A model generated the notes under the pieces. That model did not search any database. It was given only the letters and a program-made list of their open reading frames with translations, and was not told the DNA's origin. Below, one piece after another: positions 12,700-27,400 of a stretch of DNA of 64,000 nt. The first letter of the stretch is position 1; each line of letters starts with the position of its first letter. Position numbers and translations under genes: made by a program. Origin of the DNA: Coriaria nepalensis (taxonomy: Eukaryota; Streptophyta; Magnoliopsida; Cucurbitales; Coriariaceae); NCBI GenBank assembly GCA_027186245.1, contig CP114482.1, positions 22,277,209 to 22,341,208 of the forward strand, written 5' to 3'.

Positions 12700-15695
12700 C
12701 CTTCAATAGATCATTTGCAAGTTATGCACGAAAGTCGTGTTTTAAATGCAAAATTCGAATTGGTTCGACATGCTTTCTCATAATTTAATGATATGAAAAG
12801 GCTAAATGATATGCTTTTTCAGGCTAAAATAATGCATCGTTGTCTGCAATAGATTAATTGCAAGTTATGTAAGAAAATCATGTTTGAAGGGCGAAAATAG
12901 AATTCATTCGAATTAATTTAGAATGATTTAATCAGTACAGGAGACTCAATGACATGATTTTAAGGCTAAACAAATGCATTGTTGCCTTTAATAGATTAAC
13001 TGCAACTTATGCATGGAAGTCATGTTTAAATTGTGAAGTTCGTTCGAAGTGATTTAGAATGATTTAATGACTGAAAGAGACACAATTATACGACTTTAAG
13101 GCTAAAAAAATGCATAGTTGCCTTCAATAGATCATTTGCAAGTTATGCACGAAAGTCATGTTTTAAATGCAAAAATAGAATTGGTTCGACGTGCTTTCAA
13201 ATAATTTACTGACATGAAAGGACTAAATGATACGCTTTTTCAGGCTAAAATAATGCATCGTTTGTCTGCAAAAGATTATTTGCAATTTATGTAAGAAAAT
13301 CATGTTTGAAGGGCGAAAATAGAATTCGTTCAAATTTATTTAGAATGACTTAATCACTACAAGAGACTCAATGACATGATTTTAAGGCTAAACAAATGCA
13401 TTGTTGCCTACAATAGATCAAGTGCAAGTTATGCACGAAATTCATGTTTAAAATGAGAATTTCATTCGAAGTGATTTAGAATGATTTAATGACTGAAAGA
13501 GACGCAATTATACGACTTTAAGTCTAAAAAAATGCATAGTTGCCTTCAATAGATCATTTGCAAGTTATGCATGAAATTCGTGTTTTAAATGCAAAAATAG
13601 AATTGGTTCGATGTGCTTCTAAATAGTATAATGATAAGAAAAGACTGAATTATATGCATTTTAATTCTAAAATAATGCACTGTTGTCTGCAATAGATTAT
13701 TTGCAAGTTGTGTAAGAAAATATGTTTGAAGGGTGAAAATAGAAATCGTTCGAATTTATTTAGAATGAATTAATCACTACAAGAGACTCAATGACATGAT
13801 TTTAAGGCTAAACAAATGCATTGTTGCGTACAATAGATCAAGTGCAAGTTCTGCACCAAATTCATGTTTAAAATGCGAATTTCGTTCGAAGTGATTTCGA
13901 ATGATTTAATGACTGAAAGAGACGCAATTATACGAATTTAAGTCTAAAAAAATGCATAGTTTCCTTCAATAGATCATTTGCAAGTTATGGATGAAAGTCG
14001 TGTTTTAAATGCAAAAATAGAATTGGTTCGACGTGCTTTCAAATAATTTAATCATATGAAAAGACTAAATGATATGCTTTTTCAGGCTAAAATAATGCAT
14101 CGTTGTCTGCAATAGATTAATTGCAAGTTATGTAAGAAAATCATGTTTGAAGGGCGAAAGTAGAATTCGTTCCAATTTATTTTGAAGGATTTAATCACTA
14201 CAAGAGACTTAATGACATGATTTTAAGGCTAAAAAATTGCATTGTTGCCTTCAATAGATCAACTGCAAGTTATGCATGGAAGTCATGTTTAAAGTGTGAA
14301 GTTCGTTCGAAGTGATTTAGAATGATTTAATGACTGGAAGAGACGCAATTATACGACTTTAAGTCTAAAAAAATGCATAGTTGCCTTCAATAGATCATTT
14401 GCAAGTTATGCACGAAAGTCGAGTTTTAAATGCAAAAATAGAATTGGTTCGACGTGCTTTCAAATAATTTAGTGATATGAAAAGGCGAAATGATATGCTT
14501 TTTCAGGCTAAAATAATGCATCGTTGTCTGCAATAGATTAATTGCAAGTTATGTAAGAAAATCATGTTTAAAGGGCAAAAGACGAATTCGTTCGAATTAA
14601 TTTAGAATGATTTAATCAGTACAAGAGACTCAATGACATGATTTTAAGGCTAAACAAATGCATTGTTGCCTACAATAGATCAAGTGCAAGTTATGCACGA
14701 AATTCATGTTTAAAATGCGAATTTCGTTCGAAGTGATTTAGAATGATTTAATGACTGAAAGAGACGCAATTATACGAATTTAAGTATAAAAAAATGCATA
14801 GTTGCCTTCAATAGATCATTTGCAAGTTATGCACGAAAGTCGTGTTTTAAATGCAAAATTCGAATTGGTTCGACATGCTTTCTAATAATTTAATGATATG
14901 AAAAGGCTAAATGATATGCTTTTTCAGGCTAAAATAATGCATCGTTGTCTGCAATAGATTAATTGCAAGTTATGTAAGAAAATCATGTTTGAAGGGCGAA
15001 AATCGAATTCATTCGAATTAATTTAGAATGATTTAATCAGTACAGGAGACTCAATGACATGATTTTAAGGCTAAACAAATGCATTGTTGCCTTTAATAGA
15101 TTAACTGCAAGTTATGCATGGAAGTCATGTTTAAACTGTGAAGTTCGTTCGAAGTGATTTAGAATGATTTAATGACTGAAAGAGACACAATTATACGACT
15201 TTAAGGCTAAAAAAATGCATAGTTGCCTTCAGTAGATCATTTGCAAGTTATGCACGAAAGTCGTGTTTTAAATGCAAAAATCGAATTGGTTCGACGTGCT
15301 TTCAAATAATTTACTGACATGAAAAGACTAAATGATATGCTTTTTCAGGCTCAAATAATGCATCGTTTGTCTGCAAAAGATTATTTGCAATTTATGTAAG
15401 AAAATCATGTTTGAAGGGCGAAAATAGAATTCGTTTGAATTTACTTAGAATGACTTAATCACTACAAGAGACTCAATGACATGATTTTAAGGCTAAACAA
15501 ATGCATTGTTGCCTACAGTAGATCAAGTGCAAGTTATGCACGAAATTCATGTTTAAAATGCGAATTTCATTCGAAGTGATTTAGAATGATTTAATGACTG
15601 AAAGAGACGCAATTATACGACTTTAAGTCTAAAAAAATACACAGTTGCCTTCAATAGATCATTTGCAAGTTATGCATGAAAGTCGTGTTTTAAAT
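12700..15695 (+). repeat. 2,105 bp duplication (five trimers) with internal spacer
   Basis: The stretch 12,700-13,590 recurs at 14,805-15,695 with a constant offset of 2,105 bp (5 x 421). Shared private variants include AAATTCGAATTGGTTCGACA at 12,751 and 14,856. The B monomer with GCATCGTTTGTCTGCAAAAG starts at 13,255 and 15,360. Between the copies lie ordinary trimers. The copies differ at several sites, so the event is older than the 2,523 bp amplification further right. Confidence 0.75.
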
Positions 15696-18600
15696 GCAAA
15701 AATAGAATTGGTTCGACGTGCTTTCAAATAATTTAATGATACGAAAAGACTGAATGATATGCTTTTTTTGGCAAAAATAATGCATTCTTGTCTGCAATAG
15801 ATTAAATGCAAGTTATATAAGAAAATCTTGTTTGAAGGGCGAAAGTAGAATTCGTTCCGATTTATTTTGAAGGATTTAATCGCTACAGGAGACTCAATGA
15901 CATTATTTTAAGGCTAAACAATTGCATTGTTGCCTTCAATAGACCAAGTGCAAGTTATGCATGGAAGTCATGTTTAAAATGTGAAGTTCGTTCGAAGTGA
16001 CTTAGAATGATTTAATGACTGAAAGAGACGCAATTATATGACTTTAAGGCTAAAAAACTGCATGGTTGCCTTCAATTGATCATTTGCAAGTTATACACGA
16101 AAGTCGTGTTTTAAATGCAAAAATAGAATTGGTTCGACGTGCTTTCAAATAAGTTAATGATATGAAAAGACTAAATGATATGCTTTTTCAAGCTAAAATA
16201 ATGCATCGTTGCCTGCAATAGATTAATTGCAAGTTATGTAAGAAAATCATGTTTGAAGGGCGAAAATCGAATTCGTTCGAATTAATTTTGAATGATTTAA
16301 TCAGTACAAGAGACTCAATGACATGATTTTAAGGCTAAACAAATGCATTGTTGCCTACAATAGATCAAGTGCAAGTTATGCACGAAATTCATGTTTAAAA
16401 TGCGAATTTCGTTCGAAGTGATTTAGAATGATTTAATAACTGAAAGAGACGCAATTATACGAATTTAAGTATAAAAAAATGCATAGTTGCCTTCAATAGA
16501 TCATTTGTAAGTTATGCACGAAAGTCGTGTTTTAAATGCAAAAATAGAATTGGTTCGACGTGCTTTCAAATAATTTAATGATATGGAAAGGCTAAATGAT
16601 ATGCTTTTTCAGGCGAAAATAATGCATCGTTGTCTGCAATAGATTAATTGCAAGTTATGTAAGAAAATCATGTTTGAAAGGCGAAAGTAGAATTCGTTCC
16701 AATTTATTTTGAAGGATTTAATCACTACAAGAGACTTAATGACATGATTTTAAGGCTAAACAATTGCATTGTTGCCTTCAATAGATCAAGTGCAAGTTAT
16801 GCACGAAATTCATGTTTAAAATGCGAATTTCGTTCGAAGTGATTTAGATATATTTAATAACTGAAAGAGACGCAATTATACGACTTTAAGTCTAAAAAAA
16901 TACATAGTTGACTTCAATAGATCATTTGCAAGTTATGCTTGAAAGTCGTGTTTTACATGCAAAAATAGAATTGGTTCGATGTGCTTTCAAATAATTTAAT
17001 GATATGAAAAGGCTAAATGATATGCTTTTTCAGGCTAAAATAATGCATCGTTGTCTGCAATAGATTAATTGCAAGTTATGTAAGAAAATCATGTTTGAAG
17101 GGCGAAAATCGAATTCATTCGAATTAATTTAGAATGATTTAACCAGTACAGGAGACTCAATGACATGATTTTAAGGCTAAACAAATGCATTGTTGCCTTT
17201 AATAGATTAACTGCAAGTTATGCATGGAAGTCATGTTTAAAGTGTGAAGTTCGTTCGGAGTGATTTAGAACGATTTAATGACTGGAAGAGACGCAATTAT
17301 ACGACTTTAAGGCTAAAAAAATGCATTGTTGCCTTCAATAGATCATTTGCAAGTTATGCACGAAAGTCGAGTTTTAAATGCAAAAATAGAATTGGTTCGA
17401 CGTGCTTTCAAATAATTTAATGATATGAAAAGGCGAAATGATATGCTTTTTCAGGCTAAAATAATGCATCGTTGTCTACAATAGATTAATTGCAAGTTAT
17501 GTAAGAAAATCATGTTTGAAGGGCGAAAATCGAATTCGTTCGAATTAATTTTGAATGATTTAATCAGTACAAGAGACTCAATGACATGATTTTAAGGCTA
17601 AACAAATGCATTGTTGCCTACAATAGATCAAGTGCAAGTTATGCACGAAATTCATGTTTAAAATGCGAATTTCGTTCGAAGTGATTTAGAATGATTTAAT
17701 GATTGAAAGAGACGCAATTATACGGCTTTAAGTCTAACAAAATACATACTTGCCTTCAATAGATCATTTGCAAGTTATGCTTGAAAGTCGTGTTTTACAT
17801 GCAAAAATAGAATTGGTTCGACGTGCTTTCAAATAATTTAATGACGTGAAAAGACTAAATGATATGCTTTTTCAGTCTAAAATAATGGATCGTTGTCTGC
17901 AAAAGATTATTTGCAATTTATGTAAGAAAATCATGTTTGAAGGGCGAAAATAGAATTCGTTCGAATTTATTTAGAATGACTTAATAACTATAAGAGACTC
18001 AATGACATGATTTTAAGGCTAAACAAATTCATTGTTGCCTACAATAGATCAAGTGCAAGTTATGCACGAAATTCATGTTTAAAATGCGAATTTCATTCGA
18101 AGTGATTTAGAATGATTTAATGACTGAAAGAGACGCTATTATACGACTTTAAGTCTAAAAAAATGCATAGTTGCCTTCAATAGATCATTTGCAAGTTATG
18201 CATGAAAGTCGTGTTTTAAATGCAAAAATCGAATTGGTTCGATGTGCTTTCAAATAATATAATGATATGAAAAGACTGAATTATATGCATTTTAATTCTA
18301 AAATAATGCACTGTTGTCTGCAATAGATTATTTGCAAGTTGTGTAAGAAAATCATGTTTGAAGGGCGAAAATAGAACTCGTTCGAATTTATTTAGAATGA
18401 CTTAATCACTACAAGAGACTCAATGACATGATTTTAAGGCTAAACAAATGCATTGTTGCCTACAATAGATCAAGTGCAAGTTATGCACGAAATTCATGTT
18501 TAAAATGCGAATTTCATTCGAAGTGATTTAGAATGATTTAATGACTGAAAGAGACGCAATTACACGAATTTAAGTCTAAAAAAATGCATAGTTGCCTTCA

Positions 18601-19069
18601 ATAGATCATTTGCAAGTTATGCACGAAAGTCGTGTTTTAAATGCAAAAATAGAATTGGTTCGACGTGCTTTCAAATAATTTAATTATATGAAAAGAAATG
18701 ATATGCTTTTTCAGGCTAAAATAATGCATCGTTGTCTGCAATAAATTAATTGCAAGTTATGTAAGAAAATCATGTTTGAAGGGCGAAAATCGAATTCGTT
18801 CGAATTAATTTTGAATGATTTAATCAGTACAAGAGACTCAATGACATGATTTTAAGGCTAAACAAATGCATTGTTGCCTACAATAGATCAAGTGCAAGTT
18901 ATGCACGAAATTCATGTTTAAAATGCGAATTTCGTTCGAAGTGATTTCGAATGATTTAATGATTGAAAGAGACGCAATTATACGGCTTTAAGTCTAAAAA
19001 AATACATACTTGCCTTCAATAGATCATTTGCAAGTTATGCTTGAAAGTCGTGTTTTACATGCAAAAATA
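15696..19069 (+). repeat. Mixed trimers leading into the 2,523 bp HOR
   Basis: Regular trimers that contain most of the building blocks later fixed in the 2,523 bp HOR. Examples are the A monomer with TACATACTTGCC and GCTTGAAAGTCGTGTTTTAC (17,740 and 19,000), the AATGACGTGAAAAGAC variant, and the 3 bp deletion giving AAAAGAAATG at 18,691. Segment 17,530-17,930 recurs at 18,790-19,190 (offset 1,260). Segment 18,200-19,260 recurs at about 19,880-20,940 (offset 1,681, four trimers). The HOR therefore seems to have been assembled from local variants by stepwise duplication. Confidence 0.75.
18691..18700 (+). repeat. 3 bp deletion marker in an A monomer (AAAAGAAATG)
   Basis: The A monomer motif AAAAGACTAAATG reads AAAAGAAATG. 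The same deletion is at 20,372, 22,895 and 25,418, and once more in the fourth 2,523 bp HOR copy near 27,941. Spacings are 1,681 then 2,523 bp. It tags one trimer lineage from before the HOR through all of its copies. Confidence 0.9.
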
Positions 19070-19443
19070 GAATTGGTTCGACGTGCTTTCAAATAATTTA
19101 ATGACGTGAAAAGACTAAATGATATGCTTTTTCAGTCTAAAATAATGCATCGTTGTCTGCAAAAGATTATTTGCAATTTATGTAAGAAAATCATGTTTGA
19201 AGGGCGAAAATCGAATTCGTTCGAATTTATTTAGAATCATTTAATCAGTACAAGAGACTCAATGACATGATTTTAAGGCTAAACAAATGCATTCTTGCCT
19301 ACAATAGATCAAGCGCAAGTTATGCATGAAATTCATGTTTAAAATGCGAATTTCGTTCGAAGTGATTTAGATATATTTAATAACTGAAAGAGACACAATT
19401 ATACGAATTTAAGTCTAAAAAAATGCATAGTTGCCTTCAATAG

Positions 19444-20285
19444 ATCATTTGCAAGTTATGCATGAAAGTCGTGTTTTAAATGCAAAAATCGAATTGGTTC
19501 GATGTGCTTTCAAATAATATAATGATATGAAAAGACTGAATTATATGCATTTTAATTCTAAAATAATGCACTGTTGTCTGCAATAGATTATTTGCAAGTT
19601 GTGTAAGAAAATCATGTTTGAAGGGCGAAAATAGAACTCGTTCGAATTTATTTAGAATGACTTAATCACTACAAGAGACTCAATGACATGATTTTAAGGC
19701 TAAACAAATGCATTGTTGCCTACAATAGATCAAGTGCAAGTTATGCACGAAATTCATGTTTAAAATACGAATTTCATTCGAAGTGATTTAGAATGATTTA
19801 ATGACTGAAAGAGACGCAATTACACGAATTTAAGTCTAAAAAAATGCATAGTTGCCTTCAATAGATCATTTGCAAGTTATGCATGAAAGTCGTGTTTTTA
19901 ATGCAAAAATCGAATTGGTTCGATGTGCTTTCAAATAATATAATGATATGAAAAGACTGAATTATATGCATTTTAATTCTAAAATAATGCACTGTTGTCT
20001 GCAATAGATTATTTGCAAGTTGTGTAAGAAAATCATGTTTGAAGGGCGAAAATAGAACTCGTTCGAATTTATTTAGAATGACTTAATCACTACAAGAGAC
20101 TCAATGACATGATTTTAAGGCTAAACAAATGCATTGTTGCCTACAATAGATCAAGTGCAAGTTATGCACGAAATTCATGTTTAAAATACGAATTTCATTC
20201 GAAGTGATTTAGAATGATTTAATGACTGAAAGAGACGCAATTACACGAATTTAAGTCTAAAAAAATGCATAGTTGCCTTCAATAG
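19444..20285 (+). repeat. Extra 421 bp trimer in the first 2,523 bp HOR copy
   Basis: The Q-type trimer at 19,444-19,864 is followed at once by an almost identical trimer at 19,865-20,285. The one difference I noticed is GTGTTTTAAATGC versus GTGTTTTTAATGC. Later HOR copies have this trimer once, so the first copy is 2,943 rather than 2,523 bp. Either the first copy gained a trimer or the later copies descend from one that lost it. Confidence 0.85.
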
Positions 20286-21388
20286 ATCATTTGCAAGTTA
20301 TGCACGAAAGTCGTGTTTTAAATGCAAAAATAGAATTGGTTCGACGTGCTTTCAAATAATTTAATTATATGAAAAGAAATGATATGCTTTTTCAGGCTAA
20401 AATAATGCATCGTTGTCTGCAATAAATTAATTGCAAGTTATGTAAGAAAATCATGTTTGAAGGGCGAAAATCGAATTCGTTCGAATTAATTTTGAATGAT
20501 TTAATCAGTACAAGAGACTCAATGACATGATTTTAAGGCTAAACAAATGCATTGTTGCCGACAATAGATCAAGTGCAAGTTATGCACGAAATTCATGTTT
20601 AAAATGCGAATTTCGTTCGAAGTGATTTCGAATGATTTAATGATTGAAAGAGACGCAATTATACGGCTTTAAGTCTAAAAAAATACATACTTGCCTTCAA
20701 TAGATCATTTGCAAGTTATGCTTGAAAGTCGTGTTTTACATGCAAAAATAGAATTGGTTCGACGTGCTTTCAAATAATTTAATGACGTGAAAAGACTAAA
20801 TGATATGCTTTTTCAGTCTAAAATAATGCATCGTTGTCTGCAAAAGATTATTTGCAATTTATGTAAGAAAATCATGTTTGAAGGGCGAAAATCGAATTCG
20901 TTCGAATTTATTTAGAATGACTTAATCACTACAAGACACTCAATGACATGATTTTAAGGCTAAACAAATGCATTGTTGCATACAATAGATCAAGTGCAAG
21001 TTATGCACGAAATTCATGTTTAAAATGCAAATTTGGTTCGAAGTGATTTAGAATGATTTAATTACTGAAAGAGACGCAATTATACGACTTTAAGTCTAAA
21101 AAAATGCATAGTTGCCTTCAATAGATCATTTGCAAGTTATGCATGAAAGTCATGTTTTAAATGCAAAAATAGAATTGGTTCGATGTGCTTTCAAATAATA
21201 TAATGATATGAAAAGACTGAATGATATGCATTTTAATTCTAAAATAATGCACTGTTGTCTGCAATAGATTATTTGCAAGTTGTGTAAGAAAATCATGTTT
21301 GAAGGGCGAAAATCGAACTCGTTCGAATTAATTTAGAATGATTTAATCAGTACAAGAGACTCAATGACATGATTTTAAGGCTAAACAA

Positions 21389-21402
21389 AGGCAATATTGC
21401 CT
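21389..21402. repeat. 14 bp perfect palindrome in C monomer
   Basis: AGGCAATATTGCCT is identical to its reverse complement. It replaces the usual ATGCATTGTTGCCT of monomer C through linked substitutions. The same palindrome recurs at 23,912-23,925, 26,435-26,448, 28,958-28,971, 33,156-33,169, 36,103-36,116, 37,366-37,379 and 45,793-45,806. At each place it lies just upstream of an R-type trimer. An intermediate form, AGGCATTGTTGCCT, occurs near 30,640, 34,838, 39,050, 47,055 and 48,318. Confidence 0.9.
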
Positions 21403-24400
21403 ACAATAGATCAAGTGCAAGTTCTGCACAAAATTCATGTTTAAAATGCGAATTTCGTTCGAAGTGATTTAGAATGTATTAATGACTGAAAGAGACGCAA
21501 TTATACGAATTTAAGTCTAAAAAAATACATAGTTGCCTTCAATAGATCATTTGCAAGTTATGCATGAAAGTCGTGTTTTAAATGCAAAAATAGAATTGGT
21601 TCGACGTGCTTTCAAATAATTTAATGATATGAAAAGACTGAATGATATGCTTTTTTTGGCCAAAATAATGCATTCTTGTCTGCAATAGATTAATTGCAAG
21701 TTATATAAGAAAATCATGTTTGAAGGGCGAAAGCAGAATTCGTTCCAATTTATTTTTAATGATTTAATCACTACAGGAGACTCAATGACATGATTTTACG
21801 GCTAAACAATTGCATTGTTGCCTTCTATAGATCAAGTGCAAGTTATGCATGGAAGTCATGTTTAAAGTGTGACGTTCGTTCAAAGTGATTTAGAATGATT
21901 TAATGACTGAAAGAGACGCAATTATACGACTTTAAGGCCAAAAAAATGCATAGTTGCCTTCAATTGATCATTTGCAAGTTATGCATGAAAGTCGTGTTTT
22001 AAATGCAAAAATAGAATTGGTTCGACGTGCTTTCAAATAATTTAATGACGTGAAAAGACTAAATGATATGCTTTTTCAGTCTAAAATAATGCATCGTTGT
22101 CTGCAAAAGATTATTTGCAATTTATGTAAGAAAATCATGTTTGAAGGGCGAAAATCGAATTCGTTCGAATTTATTTAGAATCATTTAATCAGTACAAGAG
22201 ACTCAATGACATGATTTTAAGGCTAAACAAATGCATTCTTGCCTACAATAGATCAAGCGCAAGTTATGCATGAAATTCATGTTTAAAATGCGAATTTCGT
22301 TCGAAGTGATTTAGATATATTTAATAACTGAAAGAGACACAATTATACGAATTTAAGTCTAAAAAAATGCATAGTTGCCTTCAATAGATCATTTGCAAGT
22401 TATGCATGAAAGTCGTGTTTTAAATGCAAAAATCGAATTGGTTCGATGTGCTTTCAAATAATATAATGATATGAAAAGACTGAATTATATGCATTTTAAT
22501 TCTAAAATAATGCACTGTTGTCTGCAATAGATTATTTGCAAGTTGTGTAAGAAAATCATGTTTGAAGGGCGAAAATAGAACTCGTTCGAATTTATTTAGA
22601 ATGACTTAATCACTACAAGAGACTCAATGACATGATTTTAAGGCTAAACAAATGCATTGTTGCCTACAATAGATCAAGTGCAAGTTATGCACGAAATTCA
22701 TGTTTAAAATACGAATTTCATTCGAAGTGATTTAGAATGATTTAATGACTGAAAGAGACGCAATTACACGAATTTAAGTCTAAAAAAATGCATAGTTGCC
22801 TTCAATAGATCATTTGCAAGTTATGCACGAAAGTCGTGTTTTAAATGCAAAAATAGAATTGGTTCGACGTGCTTTCAAATAATTTAATTATATGAAAAGA
22901 AATGATATGCTTTTTCAGGCTAAAATAATGCATCGTTGTCTGCAATAAATTAATTGCAAGTTATGTAAGAAAATCATGTTTGAAGGGCGAAAATCGAATT
23001 CGTTCGAATTAATTTTGAATGATTTAATCAGTACAAGAGACTCAATGACATGATTTTAAGGCTAAACAAATGCATTGTTGCCGACAATAGATCAAGTGCA
23101 AGTTATGCACGAAATTCATGTTTAAAATGCGAATTTCGTTCGAAGTGATTTCGAATGATTTAATGATTGAAAGAGACGCAATTATACGGCTTTAAGTCTA
23201 AAAAAATACATACTTGCCTTCAATAGATCATTTGCAAGTTATGCTTGAAAGTCGTGTTTTACATGCAAAAATAGAATTGGTTCGACGTGCTTTCAAATAA
23301 TTTAATGACGTGAAAAGACTAAATGATATGCTTTTTCAGTCTAAAATAATGCATCGTTGTCTGCAAAAGATTATTTGCAATTTATGTAAGAAAATCATGT
23401 TTGAAGGGCGAAAATCGAATTCGTTCGAATTTATTTAGAATGACTTAATCACTACAAGACACTCAATGACATGATTTTAAGGCTAAACAAATGCATTGTT
23501 GCATACAATAGATCAAGTGCAAGTTATGCACGAAATTCATGTTTAAAATGCAAATTTGGTTCGAAGTGATTTAGAATGATTTAATTACTGAAAGAGACGC
23601 AATTATACGACTTTAAGTCTAAAAAAATGCATAGTTGCCTTCAATAGATCATTTGCAAGTTATGCATGAAAGTCATGTTTTAAATGCAAAAATAGAATTG
23701 GTTCGATGTGCTTTCAAATAATATAATGATATGAAAAGACTGAATGATATGCATTTTAATTCTAAAATAATGCACTGTTGTCTGCAATAGATTATTTGCA
23801 AGTTGTGTAAGAAAATCATGTTTGAAGGGCGAAAATCGAACTCGTTCGAATTAATTTAGAATGATTTAATCAGTACAAGAGACTCAATGACATGATTTTA
23901 AGGCTAAACAAAGGCAATATTGCCTACAATAGATCAAGTGCAAGTTCTGCACGAAATTCATGTTTAAAATGCGAATTTCGTTCGAAGTGATTTAGAATGT
24001 ATTAATGACTGAAAGAGACGCAATTATACGAATTTAAGTCTAAAAAAATACATAGTTGCCTTCAATAGATCATTTGCAAGTTATGCATGAAAGTCGTGTT
24101 TTAAATGCAAAAATAGAATTGGTTCGACGTGCTTTCAAATAATTTAATGATATGAAAAGACTGAATGATATGCTTTTTTTGGCCAAAATAATGCATTCTT
24201 GTCTGCAATAGATTAATTGCAAGTTATATAAGAAAATCATGTTTGAAGGGCGAAAGCAGAATTCGTTCCAATTTATTTTTAATGATTTAATCACTACAGG
24301 AGACTCAATGACATGATTTTACGGCTAAACAATTGCATTGTTGCCTTCTATAGATCAAGTGCAAGTTATGCATGGAAGTCATGTTTAAAGTGTGACGTTC

Positions 24401-27400
24401 GTTCAAAGTGATTTAGAATGATTTAATGACTGAAAGAGACGCAATTATACGACTTTAAGGCCAAAAAAATGCATAGTTGCCTTCAATTGATCATTTGCAA
24501 GTTATGCATGAAAGTCGTGTTTTAAATGCAAAAATAGAATTGGTTCGACGTGCTTTCAAATAATTTAATGACGTGAAAAGACTAAATGATATGCTTTTTC
24601 AGTCTAAAATAATGCATCGTTGTCTGCAAAAGATTATTTGCAATTTATGTAAGAAAATCATGTTTGAAGGGCGAAAATCGAATTCGTTCGAATTTATTTA
24701 GAATCATTTAATCAGTACAAGAGACTCAATGACATGATTTTAAGGCTAAACAAATGCATTCTTGCCTACAATAGATCAAGCGCAAGTTATGCATGAAATT
24801 CATGTTTAAAATGCGAATTTCGTTCGAAGTGATTTAGATATATTTAATAACTGAAAGAGACACAATTATACGAATTTAAGTCTAAAAAAATGCATAGTTG
24901 CCTTCAATAGATCATTTGCAAGTTATGCATGAAAGTCGTGTTTTAAATGCAAAAATCGAATTGGTTCGATGTGCTTTCAAATAATATAATGATATGAAAA
25001 GACTGAATTATATGCATTTTAATTCTAAAATAATGCACTGTTGTCTGCAATAGATTATTTGCAAGTTGTGTAAGAAAATCATGTTTGAAGGGCGAAAATA
25101 GAACTCGTTCGAATTTATTTAGAATGACTTAATCACTACAAGAGACTCAATGACATGATTTTAAGGCTAAACAAATGCATTGTTGCCTACAATAGATCAA
25201 GTGCAAGTTATGCACGAAATTCATGTTTAAAATACGAATTTCATTCGAAGTGATTTAGAATGATTTAATGACTGAAAGAGACGCAATTACACGAATTTAA
25301 GTCTAAAAAAATGCATAGTTGCCTTCAATAGATCATTTGCAAGTTATGCACGAAAGTCGTGTTTTAAATGCAAAAATAGAATTGGTTCGACGTGCTTTCA
25401 AATAATTTAATTATATGAAAAGAAATGATATGCTTTTTCAGGCTAAAATAATGCATCGTTGTCTGCAATAAATTAATTGCAAGTTATGTAAGAAAATCAT
25501 GTTTGAAGGGCGAAAATCGAATTCGTTCGAATTAATTTTGAATGATTTAATCAGTACAAGAGACTCAATGACATGATTTTAAGGCTAAACAAATGCATTG
25601 TTGCCGACAATAGATCAAGTGCAAGTTATGCACGAAATTCATGTTTAAAATGCGAATTTCGTTCGAAGTGATTTCGAATGATTTAATGATTGAAAGAGAC
25701 GCAATTATACGGCTTTAAGTCTAAAAAAATACATACTTGCCTTCAATAGATCATTTGCAAGTTATGCTTGAAAGTCGTGTTTTACATGCAAAAATAGAAT
25801 TGGTTCGACGTGCTTTCAAATAATTTAATGACGTGAAAAGACTAAATGATATGCTTTTTCAGTCTAAAATAATGCATCGTTGTCTGCAAAAGATTATTTG
25901 CAATTTATGTAAGAAAATCATGTTTGAAGGGCGAAAATCGAATTCGTTCGAATTTATTTAGAATGACTTAATCACTACAAGACACTCAATGACATGATTT
26001 TAAGGCTAAACAAATGCATTGTTGCATACAATAGATCAAGTGCAAGTTATGCACGAAATTCATGTTTAAAATGCAAATTTGGTTCGAAGTGATTTAGAAT
26101 GATTTAATTACTGAAAGAGACGCAATTATACGACTTTAAGTCTAAAAAAATGCATAGTTGCCTTCAATAGATCATTTGCAAGTTATGCATGAAAGTCATG
26201 TTTTAAATGCAAAAATAGAATTGGTTCGATGTGCTTTCAAATAATATAATGATATGAAAAGACTGAATGATATGCATTTTAATTCTAAAATAATGCACTG
26301 TTGTCTGCAATAGATTATTTGCAAGTTGTGTAAGAAAATCATGTTTGAAGGGCGAAAATCGAACTCGTTCGAATTAATTTAGAATGATTTAATCAGTACA
26401 AGAGACTCAATGACATGATTTTAAGGCTAAACAAAGGCAATATTGCCTACAATAGATCAAGTGCAAGTTCTGCACGAAATTCATGTTTAAAATGCGAATT
26501 TCGTTCGAAGTGATTTAGAATGTATTAATGACTGAAAGAGACGCAATTATACGAATTTAAGTCTAAAAAAATACATAGTTGCCTTCAATAGATCATTTGC
26601 AAGTTATGCATGAAAGTCGTGTTTTAAATGCAAAAATAGAATTGGTTCGACGTGCTTTCAAATAATTTAATGATATGAAAAGACTGAATGATATGCTTTT
26701 TTTGGCCAAAATAATGCATTCTTGTCTGCAATAGATTAATTGCAAGTTATATAAGAAAATCATGTTTGAAGGGCGAAAGCAGAATTCGTTCCAATTTATT
26801 TTTAATGATTTAATCACTACAGGAGACTCAATGACATGATTTTACGGCTAAACAATTGCATTGTTGCCTTCTATAGATCAAGTGCAAGTTATGCATGGAA
26901 GTCATGTTTAAAGTGTGACGTTCGTTCAAAGTGATTTAGAATGATTTAATGACTGAAAGAGACGCAATTATACGACTTTAAGGCCAAAAAAATGCATAGT
27001 TGCCTTCAATTGATCATTTGCAAGTTATGCATGAAAGTCGTGTTTTAAATGCAAAAATAGAATTGGTTCGACGTGCTTTCAAATAATTTAATGACGTGAA
27101 AAGACTAAATGATATGCTTTTTCAGTCTAAAATAATGCATCGTTGTCTGCAAAAGATTATTTGCAATTTATGTAAGAAAATCATGTTTGAAGGGCGAAAA
27201 TCGAATTCGTTCGAATTTATTTAGAATCATTTAATCAGTACAAGAGACTCAATGACATGATTTTAAGGCTAAACAAATGCATTCTTGCCTACAATAGATC
27301 AAGCGCAAGTTATGCATGAAATTCATGTTTAAAATGCGAATTTCGTTCGAAGTGATTTAGATATATTTAATAACTGAAAGAGACACAATTATACGAATTT

